This document shows positions 9,142 to 18,230 of a stretch of DNA of 62,819 nt, in pieces. The notes below the pieces were generated by a model. That model was not told where the DNA came from. It saw only the letters and a list, made by a program, of their open reading frames with translations, and made no database searches. Position 1 is the first letter of the stretch, and every line of letters begins with the position of its first letter. Location of the stretch: NCBI GenBank assembly GCA_028697885.1, contig JAQVER010000006.1:1-62819 (forward strand), written 5' to 3'. Origin of the DNA: Desulfocapsaceae bacterium. GTDB lineage: Bacteria > Desulfobacterota > Desulfobulbia > Desulfobulbales > Desulfocapsaceae. A program made the translations under genes and the position numbers.

Positions 9142-10074
9142 TTATTGCTTGGTCATGAGTTCTGTGCTCAGGTAGCGTTCTCCGGTGTCGGGGAGGATGG
9201 TGACGATAGTCTTGCCTTGGTTTTCTTTTTTTCCCCCCAGTTGCAGAGCTGCCCAGACTGCGGCCCCTGAAGAGATTCCGCAGAAGATTCCTTCTTCAGT
9301 GGCAAGGCGTCTGGCTATATCGATTGCGTCCTCATTCTGTACGGTAATAATGGCGTCCAGGATAGTGGTATTGAGGATGTCGGGGATAAACCCTGCTCCA
9401 ATGCCTTGGATTTTATGAGGTCCAGCCGTACCCCCTGAGAGTACTGACGAATCTGCCGGTTCCACGGCCACGATTTTTCCTTCCGCATTTCTGCTCTTCA
9501 AAACTTCGCCCACGCCGGTAATAGTCCCGCCTGTGCCTACTCCTGCCACAAAGATATCGACCTTGCCGCTGCTGGCTGACCAGATCTCTTCTGCTGTTGT
9601 TGTCCGATGGATGGCTGGATTGGCCGGGTTGGAAAACTGATCAGGCATGAAGCTGTTTTTCTCCTTCTCACGGAGTTCTCTGGCCTCTTCAATGGCACCG
9701 CGCATTCCGGTTGCCGCCGGTGTGAGAATGAGTTCTGCTCCCAGGTGTTTAAGCATTACCCGTCGCTCCATGGACATGCTTTCGGGCATGGTCAGGATCA
9801 GGCGCAGTCCCCGTGCCGCACAGATAAAAGCAAGTCCCAGGCCGGTATTGCCGCTGGTTGGCTCGATAATAGTGGTGTCGTTGTTAATCTTCCCATCTCT
9901 GATCCCTGCCTCGATCATGGCATAAGCGATACGATCCTTGACGCTGCCCATGGGGTTTCTTGACTCCTGCTTGGCCAGGATCGTGGCCTGACATCCCTTG
10001 CTGATCCGGGTTAGGGTGAGCAGGGGAGTATTGCCGATGGTGGCGGTGATGGGATGTGCGGAGGTGCTGATCAT
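9142..10074 (-). CDS. cysK: Cysteine synthase (O-acetylserine sulfhydrylase)
   Basis: Makes cysteine from O-acetylserine and sulfide with PLP. The PLP lysine is K46 in SVKDR, followed by TSGNTG, which grips the substrate carboxylate, and the phosphate-binding GTGGTITG loop. At 310 residues it is of standard length. An AGAGG lies just before the ATG. It is downstream of the serine acetyltransferase gene on the same strand, so the two steps of cysteine synthesis are adjacent and could form the CysE-CysK complex. In a sulfide-producing organism this pathway has abundant substrate. Confidence 0.95.
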   Translation of the reverse strand: MISTSAHPITATIGNTPLLTLTRISKGCQATILAKQESRNPMGSVKDRIAYAMIEAGIRDGKINNDTTIIEPTSGNTGLGLAFICAARGLRLILTMPESMSMERRVMLKHLGAELILTPAATGMRGAIEEARELREKEKNSFMPDQFSNPANPAIHRTTTAEEIWSASSGKVDIFVAGVGTGGTITGVGEVLKSRNAEGKIVAVEPADSSVLSGGTAGPHKIQGIGAGFIPDILNTTILDAIITVQNEDAIDIARRLATEEGIFCGISSGAAVWAALQLGGKKENQGKTIVTILPDTGERYLSTELMTKQ

Positions 10075-10158
10075 GGCGAGTGCCTCTGTTGTTCTGCCTG
10101 TTTAATCTCTTTTGGGTACCTTGAAAAATGGTCTTTTTGTCCAAGCTCTGCGTTGTTC

Positions 10159-10209
10159 AGAAAATTTTATCCTCGGAATATCAGATATATGCCTGCGGTA
10201 AAATTTTCT
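10159..10209. repeat. 11-bp perfect inverted repeat between cysE and cysK
   Basis: AGAAAATTTTA (10159-10169) is exactly complementary to TAAAATTTTCT (10199-10209), with a 29-base loop. It occupies most of the 169-base gap between cysE and cysK on the minus strand. It could be an operator, an mRNA stability hairpin or a weak terminator separating the genes. There is no U-tract of the usual kind. Confidence 0.5.
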
Positions 10210-10243
10210 TCACGCCTTTATCTTGAACAAAAATCCTAATTTT

Positions 10244-11224
10244 TCAAGGGACCCTTTTGTCGGAAAAGATGAGTTCCGGTCGTTTGAGCATCACTCTTGT
10301 GTCTGGCGGCACACTTTCGGTGAGCCAGATATTGCCGCCGATGATCGAACGCCTGCCGATAACAGTTTCACCGCCCAGAATAATGGCATTGGCATAGATG
10401 ATAACCTCATCTTCAATGGTGGGGTGCCGTTTTATCTGCTGGAGCCTGACTCCGGCATCTCTAGGCAGGGACAGGGCGCCGAGAGTGACTCCCTGATACA
10501 AGCGGACATTGGTGCCAATGATGGTGGTCTCACCGATCACGACCCCGGTTCCGTGATCGATAAAGAGGCCAGCTCCAATGGTGGCGCCGGGATGGATGTC
10601 AATGCCGGTGAGACTGTGGGCATGTTCTGTCATGATCCGTGGGATGATCGGGACCTTCAGGAGGAACAGTTCATGGGCCATGCGAAAAATGGAGGTGGCC
10701 AACAGGCCGGGATAGCTGAAGATTACCTCGTCGGAACTGTTGGTGGCCGGATCACCGGCCAGGGTTGCCCGGATGTCCTTGGTCAGGGTCTCGGTGATCT
10801 GGGGCAGGGTTTTGATGAAACTCAGGGCCAGATGGTGGCCGCGTTCCTCGCAGTTGGTGCAGGCCTGATTTGTACGCCTGCAGTCATGGCGAATGGCCAT
10901 GGTGATCTGTTCAGTGAGGTGTTCGTAGAGCTCCGTGGTCTCTTGGCCAATATAGTATTCCAGATTGGAGGCGTGCAGTTTGGTCTGGGTGAAATAACCG
11001 GGAAAGAGGAGCTGTCTTACCTGATAGATAATGTCGATGATGGCCTGGTGTGAGGGGATGGGAACAGGGCCGATATGATCAAAACAGTTCTCCGTCTGCC
11101 ACGAGGCGACAAGTTTCTTGACTACCTCCGGGATTTGATCCTGCAGGCATATGGTATTACTTTGCTCCTGATTGCAGGGATCAAGGGGGGACGGGATGAT
11201 CTGTTTGCCTTTTGCTGTTGACAT
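10244..11224 (-). CDS. cysE: Serine O-acetyltransferase
   Basis: Transfers acetyl from acetyl-CoA to serine, the first step of cysteine synthesis. The C-terminal half is a left-handed beta-helix of hexapeptide repeats with the family motifs DIHPGATIG, FIDHGTGVVIGE and VTLGA; the catalytic His lies in IDHGTG. The N-terminal part of about 150 residues is longer than in E. coli CysE, so the 326-residue total matches the elongated form I associate with anaerobes. It lies upstream of cysK on the same strand and downstream of a TPR protein. Confidence 0.93.
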   Translation of the reverse strand: MSTAKGKQIIPSPLDPCNQEQSNTICLQDQIPEVVKKLVASWQTENCFDHIGPVPIPSHQAIIDIIYQVRQLLFPGYFTQTKLHASNLEYYIGQETTELYEHLTEQITMAIRHDCRRTNQACTNCEERGHHLALSFIKTLPQITETLTKDIRATLAGDPATNSSDEVIFSYPGLLATSIFRMAHELFLLKVPIIPRIMTEHAHSLTGIDIHPGATIGAGLFIDHGTGVVIGETTIIGTNVRLYQGVTLGALSLPRDAGVRLQQIKRHPTIEDEVIIYANAIILGGETVIGRRSIIGGNIWLTESVPPDTRVMLKRPELIFSDKRVP

Positions 11225-11377
11225 GGGAGCTCTCTTTGTTGCGTTCTTGGGTGAACAGGATGACTCCTCTCTAAAACACTCATCCAGTTTCCTGGTGTTT
11301 CAGTCTCGCCTTTTGCTCCATCTCTGTCTTGTGGCTGGGTGCTTAGGGGGTAGAACGTTGTGCCGTCTTGCAATGGC

Positions 11378-12013
11378 CTATTTGCCCTTTGGCTCTTGTT
11401 TGCCTGCGCTTTCGATCTCTTTTTTGACCTCTACTATAAGCTCACGTACAGACTTGCCGTTGGCTGTGGTCGCATTGGAGTTGATGTTAAGCAGCTCCTG
11501 CCAAGCCTGCAACGCCTCAGGAATCCGACCAAGATCATAGAGTAACACGATTCCTTTGTTCAGACGTGAAGGTTCGTGTCGGGGATTTGTTTGGATAGCC
11601 TTGTTAAAGGACTCTAGGGCCTTTTCCGGTTGATTGTTGTGCCGATACATGACACCAAGGTCAGTCAGAATGTCAGCATTGGCCGGCATAAGCTCGAGCG
11701 CATGAGTGTAGGCATTAATTGCTTTCTGGGACTGATTGGTATCGTAGTAAAGATTGCCAAGCCTGGTCCATGCCTCCGCATTGGTATGATTTTTTTCAAC
11801 CTCTGCCTCGAGTGCCGTAATGGCCTGCGCTTGTTCATTGTTCAGGGTGATTCCTTGTTGTTCTGTGGCGTTATCTGGCTGGCTGGCAGTAGTTTTTGAT
11901 GGTCCCAGCTTGTAAACGGTAAAGATGGTTCCTGCTAGAAATCCCAACAAAAAAGTGATGGCGATCGCTATCAGCATTGTTTCTTGTTTGACCGTCTTTC
12001 CTGCTGTTGTCAT
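11378..12013 (-). CDS. Membrane-anchored TPR protein
   Basis: A 211-residue protein with an N-terminal membrane helix (about residues 12-32) and three or so tetratricopeptide repeats (about 70-175; for example AWTRLGNLYYDTNQSQKAINAYTHALEL-type units), ending in a charged tail. TPRs are protein-protein docking modules; the layout resembles NrfG/CcmH-type periplasmic TPR proteins. The gene opens a minus-strand group with cysE and cysK and is divergent from a small cytochrome c gene. No specific partner can be assigned. Confidence 0.85.
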   Translation of the reverse strand: MTTAGKTVKQETMLIAIAITFLLGFLAGTIFTVYKLGPSKTTASQPDNATEQQGITLNNEQAQAITALEAEVEKNHTNAEAWTRLGNLYYDTNQSQKAINAYTHALELMPANADILTDLGVMYRHNNQPEKALESFNKAIQTNPRHEPSRLNKGIVLLYDLGRIPEALQAWQELLNINSNATTANGKSVRELIVEVKKEIESAGKQEPKGK

Positions 12014-12236
12014 GGATGTTTCCTGGTAAAGTTTGATTTAATTGTGCGCAGAGAAAAATTATTTTTCATTTGTGTTGTGGTGTGACATTGTTGTAAGCTC
12101 GATGAGTATTATCAATAAATGTAAATATAAGCGACTCCCTGTTGTAAAGCAAGGAGGTGCCTCTGGCTTTTTTGATTGTCGTTACTAATAGCTTGCTGTC
12201 TTGAAAGGAAGAGCGATTACGGGGGAAGGATTGGAT

Positions 12237-12548
12237 TTGTTGAGATGGAGAGTCGTGACTCTGGTATGGCTGGTGTTGACTGTCAGCGGGAATCCAGTGA
12301 TTGCTGCCGATAACAGTGTGGTATTTGTGGAAAAATGTGGAGCCTGTCATAAAAGAGGTACAGCGGTGGCACCGATAAATCCTGCGGATAAGGCGGGGCT
12401 TGTCTGGGTGAAATATTTCCAGCGTAAGCGGCATCCAGTGGAGCTTAAATCAAGAATAACCGAAGATGAAATGGTCATAATCCTCGATTATTTGGATGAA
12501 CATGCTGCTGACAGTGAAGTGCCGGTTGCTGCCGCTATTCCTAAATAA
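12237..12548 (+). CDS. Small monohaem c-type cytochrome
   Basis: A secreted electron carrier of about 103 residues. A signal peptide (cleavage near VIAA-D) is followed by one haem-binding motif, CGACH, and a C-terminal helix containing ITEDEM whose Met is a plausible sixth haem ligand, as in class I cytochromes c. There is no ATG start. The TTG at 12237 is favoured because AAGGA lies six bases ahead; TTG codons at 12201, 12231 and 12240 are alternatives. It is followed after 66 bases by the DUF3373 outer-membrane protein gene, which suggests a shared envelope role. Confidence 0.8.
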   Translation: MLRWRVVTLVWLVLTVSGNPVIAADNSVVFVEKCGACHKRGTAVAPINPADKAGLVWVKYFQRKRHPVELKSRITEDEMVIILDYLDEHAADSEVPVAAAIPK

Positions 12549-12614
12549 TATATGTGTCCTATGAAACAAGAAAAAGGCAGAGAGCTAAACACGTCAGCGT
12601 GTGCGAGGAGAGGT

Positions 12615-14087
12615 ATGATGAAAAAGATCCTGGTCGGCGCGGGAGTGATGGTAGCCATGGCAGGCCCTGCCCTTGCCAACAGTGAAACGGTCACAATTCC
12701 TGTGGAAGATTATCAGGCGATTCTCAAGCGCTTGGATGCCCTGCAGCAACGGGTAGAGTTCCTGGAGGCAAGACCGGTGGCCGCTCAGGCGGATGAAAAA
12801 CGAGTCGTGAAGGTCGAGCAGGATGTCAAAACTATTTATGATGGATTGGACGAGATTGAAACCCGGCAATTACAGAATAAAATCAATCTTGGGACCGAGC
12901 TGAGAGCCAGGGTCGATTCCTATGTTGTCAAAGATTATCCCCTCGACGGTGATAGGAAGACCGATTCCAATAACTGGACCAGTCGTTTTCGTATTAACAT
13001 GGATGCGACATTTACCGAGACTCTTTCTTTTCATGGTCGATTGGCCATGTATAAGAATTGGGGGGACAGCGATGACGCAACAGCCAGTGGTATGTTGATT
13101 GATGCCAATCGGGCTCATCAGCCGAGTTCCAGCAACCTCTGGGTTGATCGGGCCTACGTGGACTGGATCCCTGAGGGGTTGCCTGTGCCCGTGGCTATCA
13201 CCATAGGCAGGCAACCCTCAACGGAAGGCCCTCCTTTTGAGTTCAAGGAAAACAGGCTTCGCCAATCCACGTATCCTGCCCATCTGTTTAACGGGGAATC
13301 TGATGGTATTGTTGCCACTCTGGGGCTGGAACGGTATACAGGTATTGCCGAAATGGGTCTGCGTTTTGGATACAGTAAATTCTATCACAGCGACGATGAT
13401 AATAATACCGGCAGCGCCTTTCCTTTTCTGGATGATGGAGAGGCCGGGGATTCCAACGTCTTTGGCATTTTTTTTGAATCGGAAATCCCAGGTTTACCGG
13501 ACAGTCTGGCAGTCCTCAGTTATGCCACGGTCCGGGGGCTGCCTTCCAGTATGATCGGCCCTGTTCTGGATGAGGCTGCAGGGAACCCGGCAAATATGGA
13601 TCTTGGGGGTATGAATATCTGGGGGGCACAGATTCAGGCCCGGAATATTCTGGATAGTGGCATGGATCTTTTCTTCTCCTATGGGGGAAATGAGAGCAGC
13701 CCTAACGGTACTGGGCTATTCCACTATGGCCTGCTCTCTTCTGATGGCCTGGAAGCCAGGACAGGTTCTTCTATTTATCTTGGCGCACGTTATACTATTC
13801 CTTTTGAACCGCTGAATCGTCCTAAAATTGGATTTGAATTTAATCATGGTTCCCAATACTGGTTCAGCATGACAATGGGGGGGACAGATCTGTTCAATAA
13901 GCTGGCAACGCGTGGTAATGTTTATGACTTCTATTATATCCAGCCGGTGAATCAGTATTTGTTCTTTCGGGCAGGATTTATGCATGTCTCCTATGATTAT
14001 AGCGGAAGTGGTCTCTATGCGGGAGAACCTGCTGCGACCAATGCCATTCTTGATAATTATTATTTTTTGATGGATGTTCGTTTTTGA
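12615..14087 (+). CDS. DUF3373 family outer-membrane beta-barrel protein
   Basis: A 490-residue porin-like protein. It has a signal peptide (cleavage after PALA), then a coiled-coil stretch (about residues 30-85) of the kind that anchors porins to peptidoglycan, then a beta-rich domain ending in an aromatic C-terminus (VRF) suited to BAM-dependent insertion. This matches the DUF3373 family that I know from Geobacter and sulfate reducers. The ATG at 12615 (or 12618) is chosen because GAGGAG precedes it; an earlier in-frame ATG at 12552 lacks one and would put 21 residues before the signal peptide. Substrate unknown. Confidence 0.85.
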   Translation: MMKKILVGAGVMVAMAGPALANSETVTIPVEDYQAILKRLDALQQRVEFLEARPVAAQADEKRVVKVEQDVKTIYDGLDEIETRQLQNKINLGTELRARVDSYVVKDYPLDGDRKTDSNNWTSRFRINMDATFTETLSFHGRLAMYKNWGDSDDATASGMLIDANRAHQPSSSNLWVDRAYVDWIPEGLPVPVAITIGRQPSTEGPPFEFKENRLRQSTYPAHLFNGESDGIVATLGLERYTGIAEMGLRFGYSKFYHSDDDNNTGSAFPFLDDGEAGDSNVFGIFFESEIPGLPDSLAVLSYATVRGLPSSMIGPVLDEAAGNPANMDLGGMNIWGAQIQARNILDSGMDLFFSYGGNESSPNGTGLFHYGLLSSDGLEARTGSSIYLGARYTIPFEPLNRPKIGFEFNHGSQYWFSMTMGGTDLFNKLATRGNVYDFYYIQPVNQYLFFRAGFMHVSYDYSGSGLYAGEPAATNAILDNYYFLMDVRF

Positions 14088-14147
14088 TTTCTGGCGCTGA
14101 AGAGGTCTCTTGATTATTGCACATTCTATTCCGGAGGAACATTTTTC

Positions 14148-16652
14148 ATGGATGCATTAAAGAATGACACAGGGCTACATCCTCTTTTTGATTGTGATTG
14201 TGCTAGTCTCTTTTTTCCTACAACAACAGAGGATATCAAGAAAAATATTCTGCACCATGTGATGAGTTTTCAGGGGCGTGATCCGCAGCGGGCGGGTGAG
14301 AGTGATATCTATAAGGCTGTTGCCTATACCTTGCGCGATATCATGGTGGAGAAATGGATTGCAACCCAGAAGGCCTCTTATGCCAAAGGGAAAAAACGGG
14401 TTTATTATCTCTCCCTGGAGTTCCTCATAGGTCGTTCCCTTGGCAACAGTATGATTAATCTGGGGATTTATGATGCGATGCAGCAGGCTGTTGAAGAGCT
14501 TGGTTTCGACATGGACCTGCTGCGGGAGGAAGAGGAGGACGCGGCCCTTGGTAATGGTGGCTTGGGGCGATTGGCAGCCTGTTTTATGGATTCCATTGCC
14601 ACATTGAAGATTCCGGCCTATGGATATGGTATTTTGTATGAGTATGGTCTTTTTAACCAGCAGTTGATTGATGGGTATCAGGTGGAAAGCCCTGATAGTT
14701 GGATGCGCTATGGTTCTCCCTGGGTTTTTGAGCGTACTATGCCTGTGTTCCCAGTCCATTTTTATGGCCGGGTCAGCAGTTACCTAGATGCGAATGGAAA
14801 TTATCGAGCTCAATGGCTGGAGACGGAAGAGGTTATGGCACTGCCTTGTGATATTCTGGTGCCTGGGTATAAGAACGATCATGTGATCAATATGCGACTG
14901 TGGGCGGCCCGTGCCTCCCGCGATCTGGATTTGAGTTTTTTCGGCAGGGGCGATTATATCGGAGCGGTTCAAAATAAAGTGAGTTCTGAGACCATCTCCA
15001 AGGTGCTTTATCCACCTGATCATAATCTCGCAGGTCAGGAGTTGCGATTGAAACAGCAGTATTTCTTTGTGGCGGCTACCTTGCAGGACATCATGCGTCG
15101 CTATAAGAAGAAGTATTCAGATTTTAATACCTTCAGTGATATTATTGCCGTGCAGTTGAATGATACCCATCCGGCCATTGCCATTCCAGAGTTGATGCGT
15201 CTCCTGCTTGATGATGAAGGTCTGAGTTGGGAAAAGGCCTGGGATGTCTGTACCAAGACTTTTGCCTACACCAATCATACCCTTATGCCCGAGGCCCTGG
15301 AAAAATGGCACGTGGGGCTGCTGGAAGAGGTGCTCCCCAGACATCTGCAGATTATCTACGAGATTAATCGCCGTTTCCTCGAGCTGGTTGCCCTTGCTTA
15401 TCCTGGTGATAGCGGAAAGTTACGTGAAATGTCCATTATTGAGGAAGGGGAGGAAAAAAAGGTGAGCATGGCTCATCTGGCCATCGTCGGCAGTCATTCG
15501 GTAAATGGAGTGGCAAAACTGCATACCCGCCTGTTGAAAGAGAAAATTTTTAAATCTTTTCATCAGTTTTTTCCAGGTAAGTTTAATTCAAAGACGAACG
15601 GTATTACCCCACGGCGCTGGTTGCTGAAGGCCAATCCCCGGCTTGCCGAACTCATTAGCGGTAAGATCGGTCCTGGCTGGATCACGGATCTGGATCAATT
15701 GCGGGGCTTGGAACCATGGGCTGATGATATTGATTTCCAGACAGAATGGCGGACGATCAAACGTGCCAATAAAGAGCGGTTAGCAGTTTTTATCCATAAA
15801 CATTGCGGGATCGAGGTGAGCCTGGATTCCATGTTTGACATCCAGGTGAAGCGTATCCATGAATATAAACGGCAGTTGTTGAATTGTCTTCATGTTATCA
15901 CTCACTATCATAGGATACTCCGGAGGCCTGATCTTGATCTTGTCCCGCGAACAGTTATCTTTGCCGGCAAGGCGGCACCAACCTATTGGAAAGCCAAGCT
16001 GGTAATCAAGTTGATCAACTCTATTGCCGAGGTTGTAAATAATGATCCACGGGTGGGATCGCGTCTGCGCATTGTTTTTCTACCCAATTATAATGTCTCT
16101 CAGGCTGAGGTGATCATGCCTGCGGCCGATCTGTCTGAGCAGATATCCACGGCCGGTACTGAAGCCTCAGGAACAGGCAATATGAAGTTTTCACTTAATG
16201 GTGCACTTACCATAGGAACACTGGATGGGGCCAATGTCGAGATCCTGGAAGAGGTGGGACGGGAAAATATTTTTATTTTTGGCATGACGGCAGAGGAGGC
16301 AGAGTATGAGAAATTGCATGCCAGTCGTACGCCTCAGGCTATATGTCGTGATAATGAAGAGATTGGTCAGACCATCGACAGCCTGCAGAACGGTTCTTTC
16401 AGTCGGGGAGACAAAGAGTTGTTTCGCCCCCTTGTTGACAGTCTGCTTGATCAGTATGATCCCTATCTTCTTCTTCTCGATTTTGAATCGTATCTCGCCT
16501 GCCAGGATCAAGTGAATGAGGCTTTTCTTGACCCTGTGGCATGGACCAGGAAGTCGGTGTTGAATGTGGCACGTATGGGAAAGTTTTCTACAGATCGCAC
16601 CATTAAGCAATATGCCAGAGAAATCTGGGGGGTCCCGGTGGACGAGGAATAG
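14148..16652 (+). CDS. glgP: Glycogen/maltodextrin phosphorylase
   Basis: Releases glucose-1-phosphate from alpha-1,4-glucans using phosphate and PLP. At 834 residues it has the usual length of GT35 phosphorylases. The N-terminal YYLSLEFLIGR and GNGGLGRLAACFMDS motifs and the PLP-binding lysine (K680 in GTGNMKFSLNGA) are present, as is the VKRIHEYKRQL segment. GGAGGAAC precedes the ATG. It lies alone between the DUF3373 gene and the tRNA-Cys region; no other glycogen genes are in view. Allosteric control cannot be judged from sequence. Confidence 0.96.
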   Translation: MDALKNDTGLHPLFDCDCASLFFPTTTEDIKKNILHHVMSFQGRDPQRAGESDIYKAVAYTLRDIMVEKWIATQKASYAKGKKRVYYLSLEFLIGRSLGNSMINLGIYDAMQQAVEELGFDMDLLREEEEDAALGNGGLGRLAACFMDSIATLKIPAYGYGILYEYGLFNQQLIDGYQVESPDSWMRYGSPWVFERTMPVFPVHFYGRVSSYLDANGNYRAQWLETEEVMALPCDILVPGYKNDHVINMRLWAARASRDLDLSFFGRGDYIGAVQNKVSSETISKVLYPPDHNLAGQELRLKQQYFFVAATLQDIMRRYKKKYSDFNTFSDIIAVQLNDTHPAIAIPELMRLLLDDEGLSWEKAWDVCTKTFAYTNHTLMPEALEKWHVGLLEEVLPRHLQIIYEINRRFLELVALAYPGDSGKLREMSIIEEGEEKKVSMAHLAIVGSHSVNGVAKLHTRLLKEKIFKSFHQFFPGKFNSKTNGITPRRWLLKANPRLAELISGKIGPGWITDLDQLRGLEPWADDIDFQTEWRTIKRANKERLAVFIHKHCGIEVSLDSMFDIQVKRIHEYKRQLLNCLHVITHYHRILRRPDLDLVPRTVIFAGKAAPTYWKAKLVIKLINSIAEVVNNDPRVGSRLRIVFLPNYNVSQAEVIMPAADLSEQISTAGTEASGTGNMKFSLNGALTIGTLDGANVEILEEVGRENIFIFGMTAEEAEYEKLHASRTPQAICRDNEEIGQTIDSLQNGSFSRGDKELFRPLVDSLLDQYDPYLLLLDFESYLACQDQVNEAFLDPVAWTRKSVLNVARMGKFSTDRTIKQYAREIWGVPVDEE

Positions 16653-16852
16653 TAAGAGAAGTTGACAGCTGGAGTTGTTTTCTGCCGGCCCTGATTTACA
16701 GGATGTGACTTGACCTTGGAGTGAATATCAGGTATCTAGAAGACGTAATATAATACCCATTTCAATATCGTGGTTATTATTGCATAATGGTAACATCGGA
16801 TCAATGAAACAATGCAGCCAGTCAGTTGCATGATATCGATTACAAGAGTGAT

Positions 16853-16885
16853 AAAAAAAGGGTCACAAGTGAATAACTTGTGACC
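16853..16885 (-). terminator. Rho-independent terminator of tRNA-Cys
   Basis: GGTCACAAGT (16861-16870) pairs with ACTTGTGACC (16876-16885), a 10-bp stem with a 5-base loop. On the minus strand the stem is followed by a U-run (A-run 16853-16859 on the plus strand). It lies 12 bases downstream of the tRNA 3' end. Confidence 0.9.
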
Positions 16886-16897
16886 CTTTGAATTTAC

Positions 16898-16973
16898 TGG
16901 AGGCGGCGAGCGGATTTGAACCGCTGAATCATGGTTTTGCAGACCAGTGCCTTAGCCGCTTGGCTACGCCGCC
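16898..16973 (-). tRNA. tRNA-Cys (anticodon GCA)
   Basis: On the minus strand it reads as a 76-base cloverleaf: acceptor stem GGCGGC/GCCGCC, anticodon loop with GCA, T-arm containing GGTTCAAATCC, discriminator U (typical of tRNA-Cys) and an encoded CCA (16898-16900 on the plus strand). The anticodon identifies cysteine. Confidence 0.96.
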
Positions 16974-17050
16974 TTTTTGAGCAGACTTAAATAAGCATGC
17001 GAGCCACTTTATACCACAGTTTGTTTTTTTGACAAGGGGAAAATGGGGAA

Positions 17051-17788
17051 ATGGGTATGGATATCGATTCACTGGCGAAGAAGAACAAGCAGGAGCTCTC
17101 TTGTTTTGAACAGATACTGGGATATCGTTTTACTGATCTGCGTCTGCTGCAGAAAGCCTTGATTCACGCCTCCTTTGCCTTTGAACATTCCTTTCCGGGT
17201 CAGAATAATGAAACTCTGGAGTTTCTGGGTGACGCGGTTCTCGATCTGGTTATCGGTCATACCCTCTTCAAACGTTTTCCTGAGATGCGCGAAGGGGAGT
17301 TGACCAAATTACGTTCCGCGCTTGTTAATGAGACCCATCTGGCTACTATGGCAAGAGATGTGGAGCTAGGCAAATTTCTCTGTCTTGGGAAGGGTGAGGA
17401 TGCTTCCAACGGCAGGAATAAATCGTCTATCCTGTCCTGCGCCTATGAGGCAGTGGTCGGGGCTGTCTTTGAAGATGGCGGATATGAGACTGCGGAAGAG
17501 TTTGTGTCTCGTTTTTTTGTCCCGGCCTTTGATGTCAAAAGAGAAGAGTTATTGATCGCCGATGCTAAAAGCAGGTTGCAGGAGGTTTTGCAGGAACAGT
17601 TTAATGAGGCGCCGTCTTATCGGGTGGATATGGATGAGGGACCGTCCCATCAGAAGGTGTTTACGGTATCAGTGATTTTTCGAGACCTTGTCTTTGGTAC
17701 CGGTTCTGCCGGTTCCAAGAAAGAGGCGGAGCAGCGGGCTGCTGCCAGCGCCCTTGCTGATTATGATCTGATGATCTCTCGTTTATGA
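17051..17788 (+). CDS. rnc: Ribonuclease III
   Basis: Cleaves double-stranded RNA in rRNA processing and mRNA decay. The signature ETLEFLGDAVLDL near residues 56-69 supplies catalytic acidic residues, a second acidic cluster lies near AVVGAVFEDGG, and a C-terminal double-stranded RNA binding domain (about residues 165-240) ends with KKEAEQRAAASAL. Length 245 is slightly above average. The start could be the ATG at 17051 or 17057. It is followed closely by dgkA. Confidence 0.95.
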   Translation: MGMDIDSLAKKNKQELSCFEQILGYRFTDLRLLQKALIHASFAFEHSFPGQNNETLEFLGDAVLDLVIGHTLFKRFPEMREGELTKLRSALVNETHLATMARDVELGKFLCLGKGEDASNGRNKSSILSCAYEAVVGAVFEDGGYETAEEFVSRFFVPAFDVKREELLIADAKSRLQEVLQEQFNEAPSYRVDMDEGPSHQKVFTVSVIFRDLVFGTGSAGSKKEAEQRAAASALADYDLMISRL

Positions 17789-17822
17789 TAGTGATAGAGC
17801 TATAGTCTGATATGATTCAAGA

Positions 17823-18206
17823 ATGGAGAAGATCGTGAATGGAGTGAAAAAAACCGGCCTGCGCCGCATCGTCAATGCCACAGGTTATTCCTTGTGCGGC
17901 TTGAAGGCTGCCTGGCGGACGGAGGCGGCATTTCGCCAGGAAGTCATTCTGGTGGCAATCCTGATGCCTCTGGCTCTTCTGCTGGGGAATAATGGAGTCG
18001 AACGGGCCCTGCTGATCAGTGTCTGTATGGTGGTGGTGGTGGCTGAATTGTTGAATTCAGCGATTGAAGCTGTGGTTGATCGTATTGGCCCTGAACACCA
18101 TTCTCTGGCAGGGACGGCAAAGGATATGGGCTCTGCTGCAGTTTTTGTCAGTCTTGTTATGGTGGTAATGGTGTGGGGTATTTTTCTCTATGAGCGTTTT
18201 TGTTAG
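17823..18206 (+). CDS. dgkA: Diacylglycerol kinase
   Basis: A 127-residue membrane enzyme that phosphorylates diacylglycerol to phosphatidic acid. It has three membrane helices and the family motif ELLNSAIEAVVDRIG followed by LAGTAKDMGSAAV, which holds the catalytic Glu and nucleotide-binding residues. It lies directly upstream of an EptA-like transferase; that enzyme releases diacylglycerol when it takes phosphoethanolamine from phosphatidylethanolamine, so DgkA would recycle the by-product. Confidence 0.95.
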   Translation: MEKIVNGVKKTGLRRIVNATGYSLCGLKAAWRTEAAFRQEVILVAILMPLALLLGNNGVERALLISVCMVVVVAELLNSAIEAVVDRIGPEHHSLAGTAKDMGSAAVFVSLVMVVMVWGIFLYERFC

Positions 18207-18230
18207 TTTTTTTAAGAGTGTTGTGTCGGA

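Noticed and set aside
10223-11053. 276-codon plus-strand frame opposite cysE
   Set aside because: Antisense shadow of the serine acetyltransferase hexapeptide repeats; Gly/Asp-rich and without similarity.
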